Source: Nitriliruptoraceae bacterium (GTDB lineage Bacteria; Actinomycetota; Nitriliruptoria; Nitriliruptorales; Nitriliruptoraceae). From it: a stretch of DNA of 15,964 bases. The notes beneath the pieces were generated by a model. That model was not told the origin of the DNA. It searched no databases and saw nothing but the letters and a program-made list of their open reading frames with translations. Positions 1 to 6,559 of this stretch are shown here, one piece after another (position 1 is the stretch's first letter; each line of letters opens with the position of its first letter). Made by a program: the position numbers and the translations under genes. The stretch spans positions 1 through 15,964 of the forward strand of contig PWEU01000116.1 of assembly GCA_003554005.1 (NCBI GenBank). The letters are read 5' to 3'.

Positions 1-1
1 G

Positions 2-76
2 CGCGCTGGGAGGGATTCGAACCCCCGGCCGCCTGATCCGTAGTCAGGTGCTCTATCCGGACTGAGCTACCAGCGC
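2..76 (-). tRNA. tRNA-Arg (ACG anticodon)
   Basis: Read on the minus strand, the sequence folds into a full cloverleaf. The 7-bp acceptor stem is GCGCTGG/CCAGCGC, followed by discriminator G. The D-arm contains TAGCTCAG, and the anticodon stem CCTGA/TCAGG encloses loop CTACGGA, giving anticodon ACG. The T-arm carries GGTTCGAATCC. ACG (wobble inosine after editing) reads CGU, CGC and CGA arginine codons. Only one base of the 3' flank is inside the window, so whether CCA is encoded cannot be judged. Confidence 0.95.
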
Positions 77-116
77 AGGTCGTACAAGGTGCAACGTACG
101 GTGGGAACATCGTGAG

Positions 117-206
117 CGGAGGCTGAGGGATTTGAACCCTCGAGGGCCGAGTAGACCCAACGGGATTAGCAATCCCGCGCCATAGACCAGACTAGGCGAA
201 GCCTCC
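117..206 (-). tRNA. tRNA-Ser (GCU anticodon)
   Basis: This minus-strand class II tRNA has acceptor stem GGAGGCT/AGCCTCC, anticodon stem CGGGA/TCCCG with loop TTGCTAA (anticodon GCT), a long variable arm typical of serine tRNAs, and T-loop GGTTCAAATCC. It reads AGC/AGU codons. The bases after the discriminator G are CTC, so CCA is not encoded and must be added enzymatically. It lies 40 bp upstream of tRNA-Arg on the same strand, so the two may be co-transcribed. Confidence 0.95.
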
Positions 207-207
207 T

Positions 208-244
208 GGCGCCCGAGCCGCGATCGCAACCGTGGCTCGGCGCC
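208..244. repeat. Imperfect inverted repeat between tRNA-Ser and yihY
   Basis: The arms GGCGCCCGAGCC (208-219) and GGCTCGGCGCC (234-244) are complementary except for one extra C, around a 14-nt loop that contains the palindrome GCGATCGC. It sits between the 5' end of tRNA-Ser(GCU) and the divergent yihY start. It could be an operator-like site or simply a GC-rich hairpin. The arm match is visible; the function is unknown. Confidence 0.4.
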
Positions 245-283
245 CGGAGGGTAGCAGTCACGCCGCAGACGGGCACACGCCCC

Positions 284-289
284 TACCCT
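284..289 (+). promoter_or_regulatory. Putative -10 box (TACCCT) of leaderless yihY
   Basis: TACCCT ends 6 nt before the GTG start of the YihY gene, so transcription would begin at or next to the start codon. No Shine-Dalgarno sequence is present, which agrees with a leaderless mRNA. No convincing -35 hexamer is visible. The same arrangement occurs before serS and nfeD in this window. Confidence 0.45.
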
Positions 290-295
290 GCCCGC

Positions 296-1288
296 GTGCA
301 CCCCATCTCCGCGGCCATCATCGAGCGCACGCCCAAGGCGCTGCGTCGGCCGGCCGATGTCGCGGTCCGCACGATCGACGGCGCCATCCGCGACCGCCTC
401 CCCGGTCTGGCCGCCGAGACCTCCTTCTACATCATCCTCTCGCTGCCGGCCCTGGTCGTGGCCATCATCGCCGCCGTCCCGGCGTTCCTGCCCGTGATCG
501 ACGGCCGGGACTGGCAAGACGAGTTCGTGGCACGAGCCCTCGAGGTGGCGAGCGTCGCGCTGACGCAGTCGACGCTCGACTCCATAAGGCTGGAGCGCCT
601 GCTGCGAGACCTGCTCGAGGGCGGCGGTGTCGGGGTGGTGTCCACGGCCTTCGTGGCCGCCATCTGGGTCGCCTCGCGGGCGGTCAAGGTCGTCCTCACC
701 ACCACGGCACTGGTCTACGGCGGCTCCTCTACCCGGGCCGGGTGGCTCCAGCGACTGATCGGGTTCGCCGTGACGCTCGGCGCCCTGGTCGTCGGGACGA
801 TCCTCGCTCCCCTCCTGCTCGCCGGCCCCGCCTTCGCCGAGCAGGCCGAGGAGTGGTTCGGGATCGAACTCGGCCCCTTGGTCATGGTCTGGCGCGCTGC
901 CTACTGGCCCACCGTCGTGCTGCTGGCCATGCTCGCGATCGCCGCGCTGTACCGGATCGCGGTCCCGCGCCGCGAGCGGTGGTGGCGCGACCTACCCGGC
1001 GCTGCCGCAGCCACGGGCGTGTGGCTGCTGGGCAGCACAGGTTTACGTGTGTACGGGGCATGGCTGGCGGGCACCGACACCGTGTACGGCCCCCTCGCCG
1101 GGCCGATCGTGGCGCTGCTCTGGCTGTGGCTGACCGCGCTCGCGGTGCTGCTCGGCGCGGAACTCAACGCGAACCTGGCCCATCCCGGCGACACCGACGC
1201 CGACGGCGACGCCGACGAGCCGCAGATCAGCGCCGGTGGGGTCACCAGCGACGTCACCGAGGTGGTGCCGCCGTCACATCGAACCTGA
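296..1288 (+). CDS. YihY/virulence factor BrkB family inner-membrane protein
   Basis: The product (330 aa) is a polytopic membrane protein of the YihY/BrkB family, once misnamed RNase BN; its biochemical role is not established. About six hydrophobic segments are visible near residues 43-66, 110-127, 154-176, 203-221, 235-253 and 264-288. The family ending LGAELNA is at residues 286-292, followed by an Asp-rich hydrophilic tail (299-330). The GTG start is chosen because the membrane domain begins soon after and TACCCT lies 6 nt upstream, suggesting a leaderless message. A longer in-frame reading upstream would be Arg/His-rich and runs toward the tRNA. Its last 35 bp overlap the 3' end of the convergent kinase gene. 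Family assignment is firm; function is unknown. Confidence 0.88.
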   Translation: MHPISAAIIERTPKALRRPADVAVRTIDGAIRDRLPGLAAETSFYIILSLPALVVAIIAAVPAFLPVIDGRDWQDEFVARALEVASVALTQSTLDSIRLERLLRDLLEGGGVGVVSTAFVAAIWVASRAVKVVLTTTALVYGGSSTRAGWLQRLIGFAVTLGALVVGTILAPLLLAGPAFAEQAEEWFGIELGPLVMVWRAAYWPTVVLLAMLAIAALYRIAVPRRERWWRDLPGAAAATGVWLLGSTGLRVYGAWLAGTDTVYGPLAGPIVALLWLWLTALAVLLGAELNANLAHPGDTDADGDADEPQISAGGVTSDVTEVVPPSHRT

Positions 1289-3002
1289 AGCTGGCTCCGC
1301 CCCCGGGCCCCTGGCCGACCTCCAGGCGACCACCGTGGTTGGTCACCACCTCGGCGGCCAGCGCGAGCCCGAGCCCAAGACCGCGGGTGCTCGCGCGGTG
1401 GGACTTGTCACCACCCCGGTAGAAGCGCTCCAGCAGGTGCGGGAGATCCTCGTCGTCGACACCCGGCCCATCGTCGACCACCTCGATGACGATCCGGTCG
1501 CCCCTCGACCGCGCCGACACCACGGCGGTGGTACCGGACGGGGTGTGGGTCGCCACGTTCACCAACAGATTGTCGATGACGTGCTCGAACAGCACCGGAT
1601 CGACCTCCACGTAGAGGCGGTCATCCACATCGAGCACCACCTCGTAGCCGGTCAGGACCTCGTCGAGCCGGTCGACCGACGAACGCAGCAGGGGATCGAG
1701 CCGCACCTCGCTGAGCCGGACCTGCAAGGCGTCCCGACTGACCTGGGAGGTGTCGAGCAGCCGGGTGACCATCACAGCCAGGCGGTCGGCGTTCGCGTCG
1801 ACCCGGTGGAGCAGATCCCGACGCCGCTCGTGCTCCAGTGCGTCCCACCGATCCGACAGCGTCGCCGCAAGCCCCTGGACCACGGTCAACGGCGTCCTGA
1901 GCTCGTGGGAGACCGTCGAGAGGAAGTCCTGGGTGTGGCGCTGGAGTCGCTGCAGCTCACGGGTGGTCTCGGCATCGGCTCGGTAGGCGCGAGCGCGCAG
2001 CAGCGCCTCGCCCGCCTGCGCGACCAACAGCTCCGCCGCCTCCTCGACGTCGGGGCTGAGGTCCTCGCCAGCCGTCCCCGCCCCGACGATCGCGATCACC
2101 TCATCGCCGTCGAGCACCGGGTACAGCACCGCCGCCCCGAGCGCGCCGCCCGCCAGGTCGACACCGTTGCGCCGCTCGCGGGGGACGAACCGCGGTCGGG
2201 CCGTCGCCAGGACGGCTGCGACGTCCTCCTCGTCGAGGGGCAGCAGCTCCGGCAGCGCGACGTCGGCTCGGGCGACCCCCTCGATGAGCCGGGCGGTCCC
2301 GGAAACGCGGTCGACCTCGCGTACCGCGGCCACGTCGAACCCCAGGGCGAGCAAACCATCGGCGGCACTTCGGAGCACCACGGCCGGATCGAGGTCCTGG
2401 GTCCGAAGGACGGAAGCGAGCAGCTCCGCGCGACGCTCCGCCGCCCTGCGCGCCTCCGCCGCCTGGGAGTAGCCGATGGTGAGGGCGTCGGCGGTCCGTC
2501 TCGTCGTCGCCGCGAGTGCCAGGCCTCCACCGAGATGGAGCAGGAGCACCGTGGGATCACGTTCCCCCCCGCCGACCACCACGATCACCCACAGCGCCAC
2601 GACCCACAGCATCAGCCACGACCGGCTGCGCCAGGGAGCCACGAAGCCGTTGACCAGCAGGACCATCGCGAACAACGGGGCGAAGAGACGGACATCGATC
2701 TCGACCGCCCAGACCAGCAGGACGGCTGCCAGGAGTGGGCCGACCGCCCCGGCCGTGACGGCCCAGAAGGCGTCCTCGTGCCACCCCCGCGGCAGGGGGG
2801 GAGACGGGGGCTGGACGATGGAGCCGACCGCGACGGCCAGGCCGGCCACAGTGAGCGAGAGGAACAGCGGGAGGCTGCGGAGCTCCCCCGTGAGCAGCAC
2901 CAGCAAAAGGGCCACGAACGCCGGCAACACCAGCGCGGCCCGCACCACAGGCTCCTCGAGGAGCTCAAGTGGTCGCCACGAAGGACCGCTGGCGAGGTTC
3001 AT
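1254..3002 (-). CDS. Membrane sensor histidine kinase (6 TM-GAF-HisKA-HATPase)
   Basis: The product (582 aa) begins at the ATG overlapping the upstream gene's stop as ATGA; an in-frame start 54 nt further up would lie inside that gene. About six hydrophobic helices span residues 20-166 and a linker coil follows (180-200). A GAF-like domain is at about 205-335, then a HisKA dimerisation domain with the H-box SHELRTPL, in which His366 is the phosphoacceptor. The catalytic domain keeps the N-box (DNLLVN, 477-482), G1 (DDGPG, 510-514), F-box (LLERFYRG) and G2 (GLGLGLAL, 541-548). It should autophosphorylate and pass phosphate to a response regulator, but none is encoded here. It is presumably co-expressed with the upstream pseudokinase. 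The ligand is unknown; no periplasmic loop is large enough for a classical sensor domain. Confidence 0.9.
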   Translation of the reverse strand: MNLASGPSWRPLELLEEPVVRAALVLPAFVALLLVLLTGELRSLPLFLSLTVAGLAVAVGSIVQPPSPPLPRGWHEDAFWAVTAGAVGPLLAAVLLVWAVEIDVRLFAPLFAMVLLVNGFVAPWRSRSWLMLWVVALWVIVVVGGGERDPTVLLLHLGGGLALAATTRRTADALTIGYSQAAEARRAAERRAELLASVLRTQDLDPAVVLRSAADGLLALGFDVAAVREVDRVSGTARLIEGVARADVALPELLPLDEEDVAAVLATARPRFVPRERRNGVDLAGGALGAAVLYPVLDGDEVIAIVGAGTAGEDLSPDVEEAAELLVAQAGEALLRARAYRADAETTRELQRLQRHTQDFLSTVSHELRTPLTVVQGLAATLSDRWDALEHERRRDLLHRVDANADRLAVMVTRLLDTSQVSRDALQVRLSEVRLDPLLRSSVDRLDEVLTGYEVVLDVDDRLYVEVDPVLFEHVIDNLLVNVATHTPSGTTAVVSARSRGDRIVIEVVDDGPGVDDEDLPHLLERFYRGGDKSHRASTRGLGLGLALAAEVVTNHGGRLEVGQGPGGGASFRFDVTAAPPR

Positions 3003-4708
3003 CTGCGCACCCCGCCCGGGGACTCGTCGGGCGTCTCCTGGGCCAACCGCAGCCACAACCTCGCACGGTCGGTCCGCTCGCTCACCTCGACCCGGGCACC
3101 TGCGGAGGTCAGCAGCTGGGTCGCGACGCCGACCAGCACGCTCGCACCGCGAGCGAACCGCCCTGCCGGGAACGCCAGACCGACCTCGTCACCAGCAGCG
3201 CTGCGCGTGAGCCGGACGGCCATCGGGTGCCCGGTCCGCACCCGCACCGACGCGACCAGGAGCGCGAGCCCCGAGACGGCCAACTCACGATCCAGGAGCA
3301 CGACGAGGTCGCCCACACCCGCACCCCTGTCGGCGTCCGCCCACCCGTCCTCGACCACGATGCCGCTGGATCGCAGGAGCGGGTCGAGCAGCACCTCTTC
3401 GGGCTGCGGTTCGGCCCGGCGCTCGTGGAACCGGGAGAAGTCGAGGATGGTGTCGATCACCAACCGCAGCTCCTCGGACTCGGACCGCAGACGACGCAGC
3501 AGGCGCACACGGTCGTCGTCGTCGAGATCCGCCGCGTGGTCCATGAGCGTCTGCGCGCCGAGACGCAGTACCGTCAGAGGATCGCGGACCTCCTCCGACA
3601 CGGCTTCGAGGAGGCCCCTTCCCATCTGATCCAGCCGTGCCGCCTGTTCCAGCAGCTCCTGCTGCCGCAGCACGGTCGCACGGTTGGCCATCACCGAGCC
3701 GAGGTGGGCGGCCATCACCTCGACGATCTCCACCTCGTCATCGCTCGGGCGCCAGGCCACCCTGCGCCCCCCGGCGAGCGCTCCGACCGGCTGACCCTCG
3801 ATCCGGATCGGGGTGGCGACGACGCCTTTGAGGAACTCCCGGCCGGGGAGCTGGTTGGTCGTGTCGCCGTAGCGGTCGGTGACCAGCGTCCGATCCTCCA
3901 TGACCGCCTGCCAGGCCAACCCGCGCCCGCGCGTGACCGGCCCCCCGATCGGCGCCACACCCGAGATCACCCGCTCCCACAGGTGATCGCCGTCGACACG
4001 CACCACCGCAGCGACGTCGAACGCGAGCTCGCGCAGCGTGGCGACGGCAGCCTGCTCCGCGCCGTGGACGCTGCCGCGGGGCAGTTGACGGACGGCCTCG
4101 AGGAGCTCACCGCGACGCTCGGCGGCCAGCCTCGCCTCCTGCTCAGCCACCCGGACGGCGTACAGCCGTTGGGAGAAGGTGTCGACGACCACCATGATCG
4201 TGACGACCTGCACGGACACCAGCGCGGCGATGATCCAGGACCCCAGGCCGACCCGCAGGGCAGCGAACAGCAGCGTCACGATCACGACCTGGAACACCCA
4301 GACGATCCGCCGATCCGGGGCGACCGCGACCACGGCGCCCAGGGCCGTTATCAGCATGACCAGCTCAGGCGCCGTCGACCATCCCGCACCGACGAGGACG
4401 ACCAGCAGGCCGCCGACCCCGAGCACGGTCATGCCCAGGGACGCGGCATGATGCTGGCGGGTGAACAACGGCCGGACCTGAGACCGGCCCCACATGGCCA
4501 GTGCGACCAGCGCCGTGACGGCGACGTAGGCGAAGGCCCACGGTGGCGCCTGCGCGACGTACAGCGTCGGCGCCACGGTCACCGCCGCGCCCACGAGCAA
4601 CAACGGCTGGAACCGGGCGCGCCGCAGCAGCCGGGTGGCCCCGCCCTCGGACGCGGGCGGGGCCTGCGGGGCACCAACGTCGGACGTCGACACCTCGCCT
4701 GCGACCAC
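2999..4708 (-). CDS. Histidine-kinase-like membrane protein lacking phosphoacceptor His (pseudokinase)
   Basis: The product (569 aa) has the same layout as its downstream neighbour: about six membrane helices (33-176), coiled linker, GAF-like domain (about 212-342), then a HisKA-like helical region (352-432). At the H-box the sequence reads SEEVRDPLT, so Glu372 stands where the phosphorylated His is expected. The C-terminal 120 residues show no N-box, G1 or G2 motif, so ATP binding is unlikely. Both proteins share the phrase LDPLLRSS after the helical hairpin, consistent with duplication and decay of one copy. The start is the GTG preceded by AGGAAGG with 8-nt spacing; the longest reading frame would begin inside tRNA-Ser and is rejected. 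Likely role (inference): a sensory partner that heterodimerises with, or modulates, the active kinase. Confidence 0.82.
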   Translation of the reverse strand: MVAGEVSTSDVGAPQAPPASEGGATRLLRRARFQPLLLVGAAVTVAPTLYVAQAPPWAFAYVAVTALVALAMWGRSQVRPLFTRQHHAASLGMTVLGVGGLLVVLVGAGWSTAPELVMLITALGAVVAVAPDRRIVWVFQVVIVTLLFAALRVGLGSWIIAALVSVQVVTIMVVVDTFSQRLYAVRVAEQEARLAAERRGELLEAVRQLPRGSVHGAEQAAVATLRELAFDVAAVVRVDGDHLWERVISGVAPIGGPVTRGRGLAWQAVMEDRTLVTDRYGDTTNQLPGREFLKGVVATPIRIEGQPVGALAGGRRVAWRPSDDEVEIVEVMAAHLGSVMANRATVLRQQELLEQAARLDQMGRGLLEAVSEEVRDPLTVLRLGAQTLMDHAADLDDDDRVRLLRRLRSESEELRLVIDTILDFSRFHERRAEPQPEEVLLDPLLRSSGIVVEDGWADADRGAGVGDLVVLLDRELAVSGLALLVASVRVRTGHPMAVRLTRSAAGDEVGLAFPAGRFARGASVLVGVATQLLTSAGARVEVSERTDRARLWLRLAQETPDESPGGVRR

Positions 4709-4716
4709 CCTGCCGC

Positions 4717-4723
4717 CCTTCCT
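4717..4723 (-). promoter_or_regulatory. Ribosome binding site AGGAAGG for the pseudokinase
   Basis: On the minus strand AGGAAGG lies 8 nt before GTG at 4708. It fixes that start over the alternative GTGs at 4723 and 4693 and over the longer frame that overlaps tRNA-Ser. Confidence 0.6.
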
Positions 4724-4737
4724 CACGCGACACTCAC

Positions 4738-4772
4738 GGACTGGACTGGACCGGACCGGACTGGACCGGATC
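4738..4772. repeat. Seven-unit pentanucleotide tandem repeat (GGAYY)
   Basis: Seven consecutive 5-bp units read GGACT, GGACT, GGACC, GGACC, GGACT, GGACC, GGATC on the plus strand. The tract lies between tRNA-Ser(UGA) and the start of the kinase pair, in the pair's 5' leader. Units vary only at the last two positions. It could be a cluster of direct-repeat binding sites or a slippage-prone tract. It lies outside the chosen reading frame. Confidence 0.75.
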
Positions 4773-4800
4773 GCCGACCCGTGGCCTTCCAACGATGGCG

Positions 4801-4889
4801 CGGAGGGTGTGGGATTCGAACCCACGGTACGGCTCACGCCGCACGGCGGTTTTCAAGACCGCTGCCTTCGTCCGCTCGGCCAACCCTCC
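4801..4889 (-). tRNA. tRNA-Ser (UGA anticodon)
   Basis: This minus-strand class II tRNA has acceptor stem GGAGGGT/ACCCTCC, anticodon stem GCGGT/ACCGC with loop CTTGAAA (anticodon TGA), a long variable arm, and T-arm GGGTTCGAATCCC. It reads UCA and other UCN serine codons. CCA is not encoded. It begins 74 bp after the serS stop codon on the same strand, so the charging enzyme and one of its substrates are adjacent. A TAGCCT box at 4923-4928 could be its own -10, but the support is weak. Confidence 0.95.
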
Positions 4890-4963
4890 TGGACCCACCA
4901 CCCACGTGGCAGGATCGCCCGCAGGCTACCCGTGGAGGTGCACCCGGCGAGGACCGCACGGGG

Positions 4964-6226
4964 TCACCGGGCGAACAGCACCTCACGTCCCAGGTGCGGC
5001 TGGAGCGCCGCCGGGACCGCCACGGTCCCGTCGGGCCGCTGATGCTGCTCGACCAGGGCGATGATCGCACGCTGGACGGCCAGGGCGGTGCCGTTCAGGG
5101 TGTGCACCAGCACGTTGTCACCATCGGCGACGCGGATACGGGTCCGCAACCGGCGCGCCTGGTAGTCGGTGGTGTTCGAGCACGAGGTGACCTCGCGGTA
5201 GGCGCCCTGTCCAGGCAGCCACGCCTCCAGGTCGAACTTGCGGGCCGCGGAGGCTCCGAGGTCGCCGACGGGGATGTCCACCACCTGCGCGTGGATCTCC
5301 AGGCCCGTGAAGATCTCCTCCTCGATGGCCAGGATGCGCTCGTGTTCGGCGTCGGAGTCCTCGGGAGCGACGAAGGAGAACAGCTCGACCTTCTCGAACT
5401 GGTGCACCCGTAGGATCCCGCGGGTGTCCTTGCCGTGGGCGCCGGCCTCCCGACGGAAACAGGGCGAGTACCCCGCATACCGCACGGGCAGGTCCTCGGG
5501 GGCGAACAGCTCGTCGAGGTGGAGCGCGGCCAGCGGCACCTCGGAGGTACCGACGAGGTAGAGGTCGTCGTCGCGGGTGGCGAACAGCTGCTGCTCGTCG
5601 GTGGGCAGGAAGCCCGTGCCGTACATGGCCTCCTCACGCACGAGCACCGGCGGGATCACCGGGGTGTGGCCGTGGCGCATCGCCACCTCGATGGCATAGC
5701 GCACCAAGGCGAACTCCAGCAGCGCCCCCTCGCCCTTGAGGAAGGCGAAGCGAGCACCGGAGACCTTGGCGCCGCGGGCGAGATCGAGGGCGTCGGCGGC
5801 CTCGAGCAGGTCGACGTGGTCCTTCGGGTCCGTGAGCCCGGGGCGCGGCGGTCCGATGGTGCGCAGCACGACGCCGTCGCCCTCGACACCGTCGGGCGCG
5901 TCGGGGTGGGGGAGGTTGGGGACGCGCGCGAAGGCCGCGGCGTGCTCGGCCTGGACCTCGGCGAGCTGCGCCTCGAGCCTGGCCACCTCCTCCTTGAGCG
6001 CCTGCGCCGCCTCGATCAGCTGCCCGCGCTCCTCGGCGGTCGCCTGGCCGATGGCCTTGGACGCCGAACGCTGCTCCGAGCGGGCGCGATCCACACCAGC
6101 CGTCAGCGAGCGTCGGTGAGCATCGAGGTCGCGGAGCTGTTCCAGCGCCGCACGGTCGAAGCCTCGCCGGCCGAGCGCGGTCGCGGTCGCCTCGAGGTCG
6201 TCGGTGAGTCGTCGTGGATCGATCAT
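4964..6226 (-). CDS. serS: Seryl-tRNA synthetase
   Basis: The enzyme (420 aa, usual length for bacterial SerRS) charges tRNA-Ser with serine using ATP, and also tRNA-Sec where present. The N-terminal antiparallel coiled-coil arm that grips the long variable arm of tRNA-Ser is at about residues 25-100, rich in Ala/Glu/Arg. Class II motif 2 is at 257-281 (FRRE...RGILRVHQFEK) and motif 3 at 378-388 (NGTALAVQRAI). Serine-site TSE is at 227-229 and SCSNTTDYQARR at 348-359. The ATG at 6226 matches the family N-terminus (MIDPRRL...). Upstream in-frame codons encode low-complexity Arg/Pro sequence and are rejected. A TAGCCT box 7 nt before the ATG with no Shine-Dalgarno suggests a leaderless transcript. 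tRNA-Ser(UGA) lies directly downstream. Confidence 0.97.
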   Translation of the reverse strand: MIDPRRLTDDLEATATALGRRGFDRAALEQLRDLDAHRRSLTAGVDRARSEQRSASKAIGQATAEERGQLIEAAQALKEEVARLEAQLAEVQAEHAAAFARVPNLPHPDAPDGVEGDGVVLRTIGPPRPGLTDPKDHVDLLEAADALDLARGAKVSGARFAFLKGEGALLEFALVRYAIEVAMRHGHTPVIPPVLVREEAMYGTGFLPTDEQQLFATRDDDLYLVGTSEVPLAALHLDELFAPEDLPVRYAGYSPCFRREAGAHGKDTRGILRVHQFEKVELFSFVAPEDSDAEHERILAIEEEIFTGLEIHAQVVDIPVGDLGASAARKFDLEAWLPGQGAYREVTSCSNTTDYQARRLRTRIRVADGDNVLVHTLNGTALAVQRAIIALVEQHQRPDGTVAVPAALQPHLGREVLFAR

Positions 6227-6233
6227 GCCAGCC

Positions 6234-6239
6234 AGGCTA
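6234..6239 (-). promoter_or_regulatory. Putative -10 box (TAGCCT) of leaderless serS
   Basis: On the minus strand TAGCCT ends 7 nt before the serS ATG, placing transcription initiation at the start codon. There is no Shine-Dalgarno sequence in the gap. No good -35 is visible. Confidence 0.45.
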
Positions 6240-6280
6240 CTCGTGCCCCGGGCTCGCTCGTGACGGCACGAGGTGGAGCG

Positions 6281-6316
6281 CCGGGCCCTGGGAGGTGCGG
6301 GGATCCCAGGGCCCGG
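6281..6316 (-). terminator. Strong 13-bp hairpin, possible terminator of the Nudix operon
   Basis: Perfect arms CCGGGCCCTGGGA and TCCCAGGGCCCGG enclose a 10-nt loop. No U-tract follows on either strand, which is common in high-GC actinobacteria. It is 244 bp beyond the Nudix stop codon and 55 bp before the serS ATG, so it could end read-through into serS or be part of a leader structure. Confidence 0.4.
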
Positions 6317-6559
6317 CCGCGGTCGCCAGGGGTGCGACCGGTGGCGACGACGCACCGGCGGAGGTCGCGCTCTCCGGGGAGGGCGGCCCCTCACGGGGAG
6401 CGCGCGGTGCGCCGCCACCGTCTTGTGCGATCGGGGTTCGCACCCGCCCGTCCGGTGGATGGAACCAAGCTCACCGCGGACCGCGACGTGCGCGCTCGGC
6501 GAACCCCGCGTGCGAGCGCTGACCCGATGCGACGAGCCACCGTGCTCCGGCGGCGGGCC

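Larger units (their letters stand above)
6227..6559. other. 333-bp gene-free, hairpin-rich region upstream of serS
   Basis: No reading frame here has a credible start or protein-like composition. The stretch holds three clear inverted repeats: 6281-6293/6304-6316 (13 bp, perfect), 6322-6328/6342-6348 (7 bp) and 6425-6430/6438-6443 (6 bp, 7-nt loop). It may contain the terminator of the Nudix operon, a structured leader of serS, or both. Near-matches to the T-box core were seen but carry insertions. Confidence 0.5.

Noticed and set aside
220..227. GCGATCGC as a special intergenic repeat
   Set aside because: The octamer also occurs within coding regions (e.g. near 935, 12450 and 13696), so it is not confined to regulatory DNA.
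4709..4837. Longer N-terminus of the pseudokinase starting at 4837
   Set aside because: The extra codons read through tRNA-Ser(UGA) and the pentanucleotide repeat, and a GTG with AGGAAGG at 8-nt spacing exists at 4708.
1236..5413. Two roughly 800-codon plus-strand open frames (1236-3629 and 2969-5413)
   Set aside because: They are His/Gln/Arg/Asp-rich antisense shadows of the kinase genes, tRNA and serS, a usual effect of GC-rich third positions.
6227..6418. N-terminal extension of serS to 6418
   Set aside because: The extension is Arg/Pro/His low complexity, absent from SerRS, and the family N-terminus begins at ATG 6226.
6301..6420. T-box riboswitch in front of serS
   Set aside because: Strings resembling the TGGNACCGCG core occur on the minus strand but with inserted bases, and no convincing stem I specifier or antiterminator pairing was found by eye.
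6425..6450. T-arm-like GGGTTCGCACCC suggesting a tRNA
   Set aside because: No acceptor, D or anticodon arm can be built around it on either strand.
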